NCBI GenBank assembly: GCA_022496205.1
Contig: WTXD01000012.1
Coordinates: forward strand, 124,001-188,000
Direction of reading: 5' to 3'
DNA length: 64,000 bases
Origin: Gloeopeniophorella convolvens
Lineage: Eukaryota; Basidiomycota; Agaricomycetes; Russulales
Shown: positions 1 through 12,856 of the stretch, piece after piece
Layout of the letters: each line of letters begins with the position of its first letter
How positions within the stretch are numbered: position 1 is the stretch's first letter
Translations under genes and position numbers: made by a program
Notes under the pieces: model-generated
The model's input: only the letters and a program-made list of their open reading frames with translations
Told to the model about the DNA's origin: nothing
Database searches by the model: none

Positions 1-1248
1 CGAGAAGCAACGTGTGGCCATCGCACGTACCCTGCTGAAGAATCCCCCCATTCTGCTGCTTGATGAGGCTACCAGGTTTGCGCTCATATCCCAAGTGGCC
101 TATCTATGAGTGAATAACGCCTCTATCGCAGCGCTCTGGACACTTCCACGGAACGCGACATCCAGAAGGCTCTACAGAACCTTGTCCAGGGGCGCTCTTC
201 GCTATCTATTGCCCACCGCCTGTCGGTACGTCTTGTTTTCGTCTCTTTCCGCGTCTAGAACCTGGCGCCCTGACCCACATTTCATTCCAATCTTAGACTA
301 TTGCTAGTGCAGACTTGTGAGCCATTCCTGTCTAACTTCTTTGACGTGTACTTAGTGCGACCGTAGGATTCTCGTTCTCAAGGATGGCCAGGTCGCGGAG
401 CAAGGAACGCACAAGCAGCTTCTCGAACTCAACGGCATTTTCGCGGCCATGTGGGCGGAGCAGGTTTCTGCGACAGAGGAACAGCCAGCCTACAGTGCGC
501 CCGTCGAAGCAGTCAGCGGTTACCAGATCGACGATGCGGCTCCCGCCCCGATGAGCCCGTGACTGCGGAGCTTGATGCCGCGCCCACACAAGACACGGCA
601 GAACCACCCGTGGAAGCTTTAGAGGCGCCCGTAGACACCGCGCCCGCCAGGACATTACCCCAGAAGACTCCGCCCCCCAGGCAAAGCCCTCACCCGACGC
701 AGTGGCCACTGTTTCCCAAGTCGACGATGCCCCTGTTGCCTTCCCTTCGTCTGATGTAGACGATGCCCCCGCCACCGATCATGTTCAGCCTGAGGTTGCC
801 CCTTTGCCTTCCCACCGTCCGACTCTGCGCCCGTTGCATTCCCTGGTGGTGTGTCTGACGAGGCGGCCTCCCAGAAGGCTCCTTCGGGAACGCAAAGTCC
901 TGGCATCACATTCGCGCCAGAAGTGAGCACACCCGAGCGCACCGGCACCCCCGACCCCGACGCGGAGCCGAAGCGCAAGCGCATCTCGTCGCAGAACTTC
1001 CAGCGACTCGCACGACGTATCTCCGTGACGACGCGACGCGCCGGTTCGGCAACGGGCATCCCGATTCTCCAGAACTGCGCCGCGACTCATCGTCCGCATC
1101 AGCGTCGGCAGCGGGCTCCGTGCAGGCCTCGGCAGACGATGCGGCGCCCAAGGCGTCGACCGAGTCGCCTGCTCCGAGCGTGCAGAGCGAGCCGGATGAT
1201 AAGACGAAGAAAAAGAAGGACAAGAAGAAGAGGCGGACCCTCATCTGA
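1..1248 (+). CDS. ABC half-transporter (ABCB/HMT1-ATM1-like), 3' part
   Basis: The window opens inside the nucleotide-binding domain of an ABC exporter. Visible in order are the end of the signature region (EKQRVAIARTLLKNPP), Walker B (ILLLDEATS), the D-loop (ALDTSTERD) and the H-loop (SIAHRLST), followed by ADLILVLKDGQVAEQGTH. Exons are 1-75, 132-225, 297-316 and 367 onward. The arrangement fits the fungal half-transporters of the ABCB6/HMT1/ATM1 type, which export glutathione or metal conjugates from the vacuole or mitochondrion; which one cannot be settled without the N-terminus. After the domain comes an Ala/Pro/Asp-rich low-complexity tail of about 230 residues ending in a Lys/Arg-rich stretch (KKKKDKKKRRTLI) at the TGA at 1246. 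That tail stays coding-like only if about four single bases are added (near 555, 645, 800 and 1035), mostly in C-runs. The 5' end lies outside the window. Confidence 0.85.
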
Positions 1249-1858
1249 GTGGGCGTGCTGCCCTGTTCTTGTGGACGCGGGAGCTTCTGATTCCCCAGCA
1301 ACCCTATCTCACACATCTACCTCGTATTGCACATTCCACATATTTTCTCGTCCCCTACGTTCCCCGTTCTGTTTTCCGACCACACTCAACCTACTCCGTG
1401 ATGACCTCTCTCCATGCTATCATTGCTTTCTCCCCTCCCGTACCTGCTTGCTTTGCTTTCAATTTGACGACCGGATCTATGACCACCTCTCTAATGACCG
1501 ATATCCCTGCACTTCTGAGTTGTTGTACAGCATCCTATTACACGCTGCTTTAACACCTTCCATGCCATGGTTCTGCGCAGAAGCGCTTCAGCCAAACGGG
1601 GTAGTCCGGTGACCAGGGCCTAGAAGTGCCGAAGCATCGGACGGTGTTTGAAGCGGAGTCTGGAAATCGGGGGCGGAGTATATAGCCTTCGCTGACGCGC
1701 GGTTGTTCCGGACCACGGTCGCACGACCCCTCGTCTCTCACCCCACCCGTCCCGTTCCCGTTTTCCGTCCCCCTTTTCCCAGTCTTTTTCCGTCTGTCTC
1801 GGTTGCAGTTCCGGTCAGGTCTCAGTTTCGTTGTATTATCGCAGTCCGTCAGTCCGTC

Positions 1859-2876
1859 ATGTCTACGAAGATTTATGTTGGGTCAGTCCGTGCGCGCCTG
1901 TTGATTTGCTCATGTTCCGCCGCGCGCTTCCTTCGTTGTTGCCGTCGTCATCACTCCCTGCTGACGACGACGACTGACGGGGGAAGCGCGTTGACTGATA
2001 GCGCTTGCTTTGTAATTTGTGTAGCAATCTGAGCTGGAATACCACGGATGACACGTTGCGCGATGTCAGTCTGATCGTTATGTTTTTGTCCGCGTTCGTC
2101 GTCCTGATGTTCCCGTGTCCTGGACGCTCGTTCCGGTGTTTTCGTTGTCAGGCCTTCTCGCAGTTCGGCCAGGTCCTTGACGTACGCCTTCCCGCCCGTT
2201 GCGGTTTAAGTGCCTCAGCTTGACCTTGCGCTCCCTCTCGGCTCGCCGTAACCTGCGCTCCTTTTTTACAGTCCATTGTGATGCGTGATCGCGAGACGCA
2301 GCGCTCGCGCGGTTTCGGCTTTGTCACGTACGGCACGTCCGAGGAGGCAAATTTGGCGATCAACTCGATGAACGAGCAGGAGCTCGATGGGCGCAGAATC
2401 CGTGTCAACATTGCCAACGCTCGTCCCTCCGGTGGCGGAAGTGGTGGTCTGTCTCGTTTCTTTCTATGACCATCCGGTTTACTTATAATTTCTAGGCTAT
2501 GGTGGTGGCCAGGGTGGCTACAGTGGTGGTGGCAGTGGTGGAGGCTACGGAGGAGGTAGTTTTAGTGGCGGTCAGCCGGCCACCCCAGTCACATCGACTA
2601 GCCATATGCTTACCCATACAGCAGGTGGCCAGGGCGGCTACGGCGGTTCCTCCGGCGGCTACCAGCAAGGCTACGCTGCCGGCCAGCCTGCTGGTGGCTA
2701 TGCTGGCCAGGGCTACGGTGGCCAGGGCGGCTTCAGCGGCCAGAGCGGCTACAGCAACCAGGGCTACCCCGCCCAGGGTGGTGAGTGGGCTATCGTGCAA
2801 GCGCGCGCGAGCTGTCAACTAAAATGCTACATACGTTACAGGCTTCCAGGGCGGCTACAGCGGCAGTGGCTACTGA
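1859..2876 (+). CDS. Glycine-rich RNA-binding protein, single RRM
   Basis: This is a small RRM protein of the GRP/CIRBP type that binds RNA and is usually nuclear or nucleocytoplasmic. Exons are 1859-1881, 2025-2064, 2152-2181, 2272-2446, 2496-2780 and 2842-2876, about 195 residues in all. RNP2 is KIYVGNLS, formed across the first intron. RNP1 is RSRGFGFVTY in exon 4. The RRM ends at RIRVNIANARPS and is followed by a Gly/Tyr/Gln tail of GGYGG, GGQGGY and GYAGQG repeats ending in SGSGY. A 51-nt stretch inside exon 5 (about 2570-2620) begins with GT, ends with AG, is in frame and interrupts the Gly-rich repeat with a dissimilar sequence, so it is probably a further, possibly optional, intron. 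Short introns clustered in the 5' RRM are typical of this family. The product class is secure; the biological target is not visible. Confidence 0.92.
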
Positions 2877-4347
2877 TCTCGCAATCGCGTTGTACGTGCC
2901 GTCTACAGCCCAGCAGGGCAACGCAGCTCGGATATTAACTGCGTTTCTGCAGGAACCAACTGCGCGGTACAGATACTCCGCGCCTCTATGTTTTCGTTTT
3001 CTTCACTCTTCTCGTTTTCTTTATTCTTCTCTGAGGCACCCGTATCCCCTTCCCCCGCCCGACGCGCTCATCCACACCACACATCTCCTTACCCCTCCCT
3101 GTCGTTTCCCGCAGCACTCGTCGTTGTGTCGTTCGTCCTTGGCTCAGATCCGGCCTGTACTACTACGATTTGCTCCCTCTTCTCCCCGCCGTTTCTTGCT
3201 CCGCCTCCGTGCGTGGGTGGGTGTGTCTTTATCCGCGATCCGATCGTCTGCTCTCCGTCCTACCCCTTGTATTTTTTTCTCTACCTGAAAAGTGCTTTGT
3301 GCGCATCGTCGTTTATCGCGTAGTGTGATGGTTCAAGTGCCCGACGTGCAAGCGTGATCAACACCACTGAGAGCCGAAAAGACTCTAAACTCAACATCCC
3401 GTTGGTCGACGCGAGACCTAGTTTGTGCGTTGGCGGACAACTCGATATGTGTACTTGTCACTCGTCGGAATGGCCTCGTCTCACAGAGTGACAGTGTCGA
3501 ATGCTGCACAAATCCTCATGTGAGTTTTAGATGGGTCATCAAATCTATGAATGAAGGTCTGACTGGGTCATGACTGGATCGAGGGCAGCCGGTCGAGGGT
3601 GACAGGCATTGAGGGCAGTCAGTCGGAGGCAGCCTATAGATTTGGATTAGAGTCAGCCAACTGCCCAGTCGAGGGCAGCAGAGGGTCCGCATTTATCACA
3701 TACCAGAACGACTGTCTTCTGGGATCGTGATAACGTCAGCAACGGAGACTAGGTCCGCATGGGAGCACCTTTAGGGGAACTGTCACCTCAGTGAGTGTGA
3801 ATATTCCGTGACTCAAGACTGGATGGTGTCGCCCGTCGAGGTAAGGAGGGATGAATCCGTTTGTCTACACAGTCGTGTGTCAAACGGTAAGGAACAAAGA
3901 GTGTACGCTATGACTGATCTATGTCCGATATCCTTATCTTATCACTGTCCGACGATCATGATTCCAACAGTGAGTAGTTGGTATGAAGCGTGAGGGTGCG
4001 ATCGCGAGCTTTGGGCTCCTGAGGGTGCAAAGGATTCACTCTGCCTGTGCAGACCATTAGGGTTATGTACGATGTAAGTTTGGATCTGAAGTAGTACGTT
4101 ATGGACCGAGTCGTATTATGGTATGTAAGATACATATTCAGCAGCGCGCGAGGATGGATACACGGATATCTACTAGTCAGCGCATGGAGCGCGTGGGTTT
4201 TATGAGTTATGTATGTATGAACGAGCGACGCAGGCATGGACAGACCAACAGCCCCAATTAATCAATAAGTTTCCCTGCAACTTCCTGAAATATACCGTAT
4301 ACCACAGGATACACCATTTACATTGGCGGTGGGGCGCGGCGCGGCGC
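2877..4347. other. Convergent intergenic region with short degenerate repeats
   Basis: This is the tail-to-tail space between the RNA-binding protein gene (+) and the F-box gene (-). Its first 450 bases are pyrimidine-rich and probably 3' UTR. At 3570-3690 a loose repeat of the motif GTCGAGGGCAG and its variants occurs about five times. No coding frame longer than about 95 codons looks real, and no RNA gene was recognised. Confidence 0.6.
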
Positions 4348-6307
4348 TCAGAGCACGACGCAGCCCCACACCACCGCGCCGACGAGCACGGCGCAGAAGA
4401 ACAACAGCCGTGCCTCCTCGCCGGCGGGCGAGCGCTCGAGCAGCAGCGCGGGCAGCGCCGCGCGGCGCGTGCCGGGCGCGCCCGCGGGGCGCATCTCGAG
4501 CGTCGCGCGGCGCACCGTCTCGCCGGGCCAGAGCACGTGCGCGCGGCGCTCGACGACGTGCAGCGCGAGCGGCAGCCCGTGCGCGTCCGCCGCGAGCGTG
4601 AACTTTGCGCGCGCGCGCGCGAGCCACGGGGGCGACAGCGGCCGGCCGGCGCTGCGCGCGAGGAAGACGAGCTCGAACGAGGCGAGGCGCGGCGAGGCGC
4701 GCACGAGGCGGACGCCGCAGGCGCGGAGGGGCTCTTCGCCCGCCGCGGGGACGATGCGCAGGGCGAGCGTGCGCAGCTGGCACAGGGGGCGGATGCAGCG
4801 CGCGAACGTCTCCTGTGGGGGAGGCGTGAGCGGGCGATGACGAGGAAGTAGTAGTAGTCGGTGGGGGCACGCACGATGGTGAACGACGGGTGGCACGCGA
4901 CGGCAAAGTCGAGGTGCTGCAGCAGCGGGCAGGCGGCCACGACGGCGCGCAGCACCGCGCCGTTGTCGTACCCCTGCTCGAGGCGGAACGCGATCGTGAG
5001 CGACGTGAGCGCGGGCAACGCCGCGAGCGCCGCGCTGACGCTGAGCGGGGTGCTCTCGCGGAGAGGCAGCGCATCGGGGACGCGGAGTGTCTTGAGGCTG
5101 GCGCGCGCGGGCAGCGCCTGCGCCTGTGCGAGCGAGCCGCTGAACGTCGTGACCTTGGCGAGCGCGTGCGGCTCGAGCTCGGCGAGCACACCGGGCGCGG
5201 CGACGCTCGGGGCATGGCTCTGGAGGTGCAGCGCCTCGATGCCGCGGTGCGCAGCGAGGAAGGTGCGGAAGGGCTTGCCGAGCGCAGGGTTAAGCCCGAC
5301 GTGCCAGTCGAGGACGACATCGCCGACGAGAAGGGTGCGCAGGCGGGGCCAGCGGCCGCGCACGAGCCCGTGGGCGTCGACGGGGGCGTGCGGGGAGTGG
5401 CCGTCAATGGCGAGGTGCTCGAGACGCGGGCAGCGCTTGGTGAGCATGTCCCAGAGGCGGTCGTAGCCCGGGACTGCCTCATCTGCGGAGTGGGCGATGA
5501 CGTCAGCGGGCGGAGGAGCGGCGGGACCCGGGCGGAGACGAGCGGGAACGCACCACGGGAGACGCCGTCGTTCTGCCAGTAGAACCCGCTCTTGAACGTG
5601 AGCGAGAAGCCCTGTAGGTCGCTAAAGTCGAACAGCTGCCAGCCAAGCCGCCCAGCGCGCCGTGGTTAGCTTCGATGCATCGTGTCTGAGAATAGAGACG
5701 GAGCGCGCGCACATGGCTGTTCGGTGGGGGTAAGATGGACCCGAGCGTCGTTGCAATCACCTTGAGCCGTGGGCAGCTAGGGTAGGGCGCAACGAAAACT
5801 TCCCTGTGAGCAGAGCGCGCGCACGAGTGGGGGAGGGTGGGGGCGACGTACAACATCCGTAGCGCGAACCACATGTCGTCGTACGGCGGCAGCTCCTCGC
5901 CGTTCCACGCAAAGCTGCCCAGCACCTCGAGCCGCGGTGCGGCGCGGCGTACCGCGCCCGCAACGGCGTACCCGTCCGGCAGCGCTGCGCGACCCCAGCG
6001 CGGGGCCAGGCGAGGCCCGTCGGGGTGCACTGCGAGGGTGCGGACGTGCCGCGCGCGCTCGGGGCGGGCGTGCAGCATCTCGAGCGTGCGGACGCACTGC
6101 GCGGGCCCGCGCAGCGTCAGGTGCCGGTAGAGGGCGGGCGTGAGCGCATCAGCGATACGGGAGGACTGTCATGTGAATTGGATGTGAGTCGGGTTAGGGC
6201 CGAACAAAGTGGGAGGTGCGCACGGTGAGGTAGAGGTGGAGGACCTCCGCAGAACAGGGGAGATAGCTCGCAACCTCGAGGAGAATGTCTGCTGGGACTG
6301 CGTCCAT
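4348..6307 (-). CDS. F-box protein with C-terminal hydrophobic tail
   Basis: The protein starts at the ATG at 6307 with a short F-box-like segment (VPADILLEVASYLP, then LHLYLTSSRIADAL, ALYRHLTLRGP), as in the many basidiomycete F-box proteins that act as substrate adaptors of SCF ubiquitin ligases. Exons are 6307-6224, 6165-5852, 5803-5713, 5635-5554, 5482-4842 and 4812-4348, about 558 residues; all phases agree. The middle is leucine-rich-repeat-like (CPRLEHLAIDGHS, WPRLRTLLVGD, ACPLLQHLDF), the usual substrate-binding part. The C-terminus is unusual: the last 19 residues (LLFFCAVLVGAVVWGCVVL) form one hydrophobic stretch ending exactly at the stop, which would suit a tail anchor. The last exon is extremely GC-rich. 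Substrate unknown. The F-box assignment rests on the N-terminal motif and the LRR architecture. Confidence 0.78.
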
Positions 6308-6876
6308 CGTGGTGGCGGGAGGGAAGAACCAAGAAAAAGCGGCCGGCGCTGGAGAGGGTGTTGAGAATACGGAGAATGGGGAAGAACAGACCAATGGTTC
6401 ATGATCGGGCTCATCTCCGGTTGGGCGCTAGCGTGGGTCTGCGTACATAAGCAAACATTCACTGAGCTCGGTCGCAGTCACTTGCCCTCTTCGCTGGGGC
6501 GACCACGCAACGGCCACGTACCATTGGCCAAGAGCGCTCCGGCAGACACGGCCGTTATCAGCACGCACAACATCAGATCTTCTGCAACATCAACTGATCA
6601 TCATCATCGACATCACCCATGCGCATCTTTGCTATCGCATCTCTAGCATGTACACCCATCATCACAAGACTACAATAATACAGACAATTTTTGATCGCGC
6701 TTTCTAGATCGTCATGCGGCGGCCGCACGGATATCAATACCTGCATCCCGGCAATGTGTCCACGCGCAAGTCCAAGTGCGTGTGCATGTGCATGTTTGCG
6801 AAGCGGTGTGTGGGTGTATGTGTGGCAGATCAAGCGTGGGCGTGACAGAAGAAGCAGCAAGAGGGAGTGACAGTCA
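6308..6876. other. Intergenic: F-box promoter and PRMT1 3' region
   Basis: This spans the upstream side of the F-box gene and the downstream side of the arginine methyltransferase gene, both on the minus strand. I see no coding frame, RNA gene or clear TATA box in it. Confidence 0.5.
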
Positions 6877-8413
<1,537 letters not shown>

Positions 8414-8767
8414 GTTTTCTGCGCGGTGCGTAGTATCAAGGGAGTCCAACAAAGGGGAGGATGAAGAAGACGTTTACAACAAAAAGACGCGGCGGCGAAA
8501 AAAAGCAGCGCGCGCGATCGCGATAGTTAGCAGCCTATCACGTGCTCTGGCTGATGTAATCGTCCCCGGACGCGCGTCTGGCTGCGGTGGCGCTGCGCAG
8601 TGCGGAGCAGCTGGGTCAGGTTCGCCACCGCCCTCCGCAGCGCTCTCGCCCCAACCAACCGCTTCTGGGTTTTTCCGCGGCCGGTCTGCGCGTATATATA
8701 CCCCCTCCATACCTGCTATGATCGTTGATCCACCACCGACACACCGAACGCGAACGAGAGCGACGAC
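8414..8767. promoter_or_regulatory. Divergent promoter between PRMT1 and BRI3-like genes
   Basis: Only 354 bases separate the two divergently transcribed ATGs, so the genes probably share regulatory DNA. A clear TATA element (TATATATA, 8693-8700) lies 68 bases upstream of the plus-strand ATG. No equivalent is obvious for the minus-strand gene. Confidence 0.6.
8693..8700 (+). promoter_or_regulatory. TATA box of the BRI3-like gene
   Basis: TATATATA sits 68 bases upstream of the ATG at 8768, followed by a C-rich stretch. Position and sequence fit a core promoter. Confidence 0.55.
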
Positions 8768-9401
8768 ATGGTACGCATTGTCCGCGCTTAACAGCACCGA
8801 TCGAGTGTCTGCTCATGCGCTTTGCTAGGCCCGCCGCGACGAGAACGATCCTTGCACCTGTACCATCAGACAGCCCGCCACGTACGACTCTGCGATCATC
8901 GCAGGCTCTTCGAGCCCACATGGTGCGCACAAGTCCTGCACTTTCCACTAGTGCTAACACACTCCCGGAACCACAGCCCGTCGCCCCTGAAGGGTGCCCC
9001 ATCGCCACCTGCGGACGCGCAGCCGAAAGGCGCCCCGCTGATGCTTGCGGGTCCGCCGCAGCCCACCTACGGCGCGACCACGACAGCGGACGACTTGGGT
9101 GCTACTGCAGTGTATTACTATCAGGACCCGCACACTGGGCACCGCGTCGCGTCGCTGCTCCCGCCGGACCACCCGCAGATGATCTGCCTCCAGGCCGGCA
9201 CACACGTCCCTGCCTCACATTACGGAATCCTGGGTACGTCGCCCCTTGTCTTGGCTCAAGAGGTATGCTTATTTGGTTTTGTGGGTAGGCGTGTTGGCCG
9301 CAATCGTGTGGTTCCCCCTGGGTATCGGGCTGTGCTTGCTGGACCGGCGCGTGCAGTGCAAGCGCTGCGGTGCGTCGCTCGAGGATGGCCTTTGTAGCTA
9401 G
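8768..9401 (+). CDS. Small BRI3/LITAF-like membrane protein
   Basis: The secure part is the last two exons. A Pro/Tyr-rich N-terminal region (GPPQPTYGA, AVYYYQDPHTGHRVASLLPP) leads to MICLQAGTHVPASHYGILGVLAAIVWFPLGIGLCLLDRR in two pieces joined across the intron at about 9235-9288. It ends in CKRCGASLEDGLCS and the TAG at 9399. A hydrophobic loop flanked by cysteines, with a CxxC just after it, is the pattern of brain protein I3 and LITAF-type proteins that dip into the membrane of endosomes or lysosomes. The 5' end is uncertain. The ATG at 8768 is followed at once by a good donor (GTACGC), so the first coding exon may be just the start codon, with small exons between 8825 and 8980 that I could not join in phase with confidence. 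Confidence 0.6.
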
Positions 9402-12400
9402 CCACAACGCTCCGCCCGCTCAGCCCTGTCTCGCATTTACCCCTCCACCGCTCCCTTCTCCCTTCTTGGAAATGTCTGGCTCTGACCACGGTAACGACAT
9501 GCTTTGAGTTATAATGATATTCCCCGCACACAACCCGCCTCCAGATGCACGCTATATACATGTAACGTACTGTATTCTCTTATCGATCTTGCGGGGTGCA
9601 TCTTGACAGTCCTTATGGCACGGCCGCCGTCACTCGAGACGAGTGCTGTAACGCAGTACAGACCATACGCAAGGAAGCACGCCGCGTGCTAGGCACATCG
9701 TCAGCTGCACCCACTTGCCAGTGCGCTCCACAGCAACCAACGGCAACTAACCTTACTTTTATGTTACGTCGGGCCCGTGGCGGCGCAGGTAAGGTTAGGT
9801 CCATATGGCAGCAGCACCGCGCAGGTGCCAAGGTCAATGCCAATGACTATGGGTTGCCGGCAGCGCGCGGGCTGAGCTCGCCGGATGGGCTTACGGCGAG
9901 AAGATCCAGGGCACGCACTGACACGCAGCGCACCCTGGTCACATCTTCTCTTGCGCGAGGGTTCTTGGATGTTCTAAGGGGCCGGCTTAGCTCGTGGCCG
10001 CAAGCCTCAGGCACACCGCGGCGGAATCTGACTCCCGACATGCACGGATTAGAGGCAGAATAATATTTTATTCCTGCGAAGCCGCGGCTGCGTGCCGGCG
10101 TACTGGAGCGCAGCGTACGAAGTCGTGCACGTAAGGAGGCCAACGCGAGATGAGTGTGAGAGCGCGACCGGATGGATCCTAAATGTCCCCCCAACGTACC
10201 GGTACGGCCAGCCATTACTGCACTTGGCGCGCCAGGCTTGGGCAGATCTGGCGCCAGCATCTCCTACTTACGTCTCCTTACGCGGTCCACGCTCCACGCA
10301 CGCTGTCCGTGCATCCATTCAATCATTCAATGTTCATTTTGCGCGCGTCCTGCGGCGAGGCTCTACTTATTCAGTGGGCAAGCCGCAGGCATTAAAGGGC
10401 CTACGGCATGCACACGCGAGACGACACACCGCCAGACGAAGCGCACGATCTCATCTCGCCTATCTCGCCTCGCCTGCGCACGCCCTGCGCGAGTGCTGCG
10501 TACCACACGCTCGGAAGCTTGCTCGCCTGCACTGAATGGATGTCGCTAGATCGCGCGCGCCGGGAAGTTCATTCCGGGGACCCATCACGCGTCACGATGG
10601 CTGGCGCCTCGCTAAGCAAGGCAAGGTGAGTATTCTATTGAATGGTAAGCAGAAGCCCAGCTGGACGCACGTTGGAATAGGGGGTGAGACGGCGGAGAGA
10701 GAGAGAAGTCGGGAACGCGAGACTGTGTTTGCACCGTAGCTAGTCCGGGAAGCGCCAAACTTTTCCTCCTCCTAAGTACACCACGCTCGGCAGCAACGCC
10801 CCTTCCAACGTCCGCGCCGCGTTGTGCCTCGGCGATGGTGGGCAAAGAACGGGGGGTGGCCGGGGATTGGGGCCATCTTGCGCCCTCCTGCGCGTTACGT
10901 GTGCGCAGGCGCAGACGAGGCGGCAGGGACGGCCAATCGGGTGCTATGCATGGGCGTTTCACGTTATGCAGTCATCCTTGCAGTTGCCGGTAGCAGGGTC
11001 GTGGCCGACGCCCCACTGGCTGGGGGACACGACAAGCCGCCGCGTATGTAAGGCCTTCGATGCAGATGAAACCAGCTGTGCAAGCGCGAAGCCCTCGGGG
11101 CGCCGGTTCGGGTTAGCTCAGGCCAGCCCGAACTTCGAAGGCGACTTTTATGCAGGAACACAGGGAGGGTCTGGCCACCGGACGAAAACTGTGCGAAGCG
11201 ATATGAGGCAGAGCGAGGAAGATGTCACTGGATGGGCGGGTCGAGGCAGGCGAGCCCGAGACAAGCGACAGCACATCCTGTCATATCATGTCATGTCAAT
11301 CGATTTCGATGCGCCACTGCGACACGCCGGCAGACGCGACGCGCAAGTTTGATTAGCCCCGTCCAATTGCCGCACGGCGCAACCTTGCTCGCCAGATAAT
11401 TGCGCGCACAAGTGCGTCCCTGGCTCGGCCGCGACGTCCGTGGGTGACAGAGGACTAGACCGTACGCGGGACACGAGCGCCGCAGGCACCGACGAGCCCC
11501 GCACGCTGTGGCGCCTGCCTAAGTAGCTCTGGCATGTTCGGAGCCCGTTTCGCGCTTCCGGCGCCCGTCGTTATTCGCCCTGGGATGCTTTGCCGTTGCC
11601 TCTTTGGGTCGCTGATGGAGCGGAGGCCCAGACCCGCGAATGAAGTTGGGTTCAGCTAGCTCGCGGTGGTCCCCGGCCTCAGCTTCGCCCGTGTCCATCG
11701 CAGTCGTGGGCTAGATCGCGTGCCTTGGTGCGGGCGGGGCGAAGGTGGCTGGACCACCCCCAGGAACCGCACGCGGGGGCCTGGCAGAGTGCGGACGTCT
11801 GATGTTGGGTAGGCAGGGAGGCAGGCAGACGCGACGGCGCAGATCAGCTCGCGACGGGCTGTGCGGCGCGATGATCGCAGGCGGGGTATGGCACGAAAAA
11901 AAAATCTGTGTTGGGCGCGCTCGGGCGACGAGATCAGCGAGCTCACGTACAACAGAAACACGGCGGTCGGAGGGCGGCTAAATAGGTGAGCCTGGTGGGA
12001 TGATGGCGGTGATGTGTGGTGGTGGGCGGGGAGCGAGATGGGTCGGCGCGGGGGGCGGGGGAGCAACGTGGCGTGGTGTGCAGATAAGATGGATTGATGG
12101 GACGCGGAGAAACCGTGGAATAGGCTGTGAGCTGGCCGCGAAGCGTGCCGAGGAGGATCGGGAGATTAGCGTTGGCGATGGTGACAGCTCGCACGTGGAC
12201 GAGGACGCCGAGTCGGGAGAGGAGAGCGTGCGCGCCTGCCGGTCTCCGGGCGTGCCTCGGAAACACGGTGGTGGGCGGGTGTGCACCCGCACCCACCCGC
12301 ATTCGCAGGTGTTCGCTCGGGGTGGCGCTCAACCGGGTGCGGTGGAAACGGTGGGGGAAAGAGGCGGACAAGGAGGGTGGGAGGGTCCGTTGTGCCGAAA

Positions 12401-12856
12401 CGAGAACAAGAGGTCGCCGGCCACGTGGGAGATGCCTCGCCTCGGCGCTGCCGCCGCTGGGAGCGGCTGCGCATCAGGCTCCGGGTCATCGCCGTGCACC
12501 GTGCTCGTCTTGTGGTCCAGTCACTGTCCCCGCTCCAGCCCCTGCGTCGTGTACCCATGCAATCCCTCTCCAGGCTCTCCCACATTCCCTCTTCGCTCGC
12601 TCGCTCCAGAAAACTCGACTCGTCCCTGCCACGCAGCAACCCATCAGATCCCCCATCGTCGCACGCCCCCGACACAACACTGCATCTCCATCGCGCCCCC
12701 CTGGCTCAAATAGATCAGCAACGGTTCACTGCCACCCCTCCCGACATCCTCTCTTCTACTGGATCCCCCTCTGCTTCTTCTCTTGCCCTCGCTCTCGCCC
12801 CCGCCGACGCCGCCCCCGCCCTCTCTATCCCCTCGTGCGCACCCTCAAACCCCACG
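9402..12856. other. 3.4-kb stretch without recognisable gene
   Basis: Open frames here reach 100-310 codons, but they are explained by high GC content. They are Arg/Pro/Ala/Ser-rich, overlap on both strands and show no domain, splice pattern or codon preference. The last 300 bases before 12857 are pyrimidine-rich (CCCTCTC, TCTTCTC), a common look for fungal promoters and 5' UTRs, and belong to the next gene. A G-rich tract lies at about 12020-12065. Confidence 0.55.

Noticed and set aside
2571..2621. Definite intron inside exon 5 of the RRM gene
   Set aside because: GT-AG and branch-point-like sequence are present, but the 51 nt are in frame without a stop, so splicing cannot be decided from sequence; left as a possibility.
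4213..5582. Long plus-strand frames opposite the F-box gene
   Set aside because: Arg/Ala/Gly-rich antisense shadows of the very GC-rich F-box exons.
9596..10063. Plus-strand frame of 155 codons
   Set aside because: Composition follows base content only and no motif is seen.
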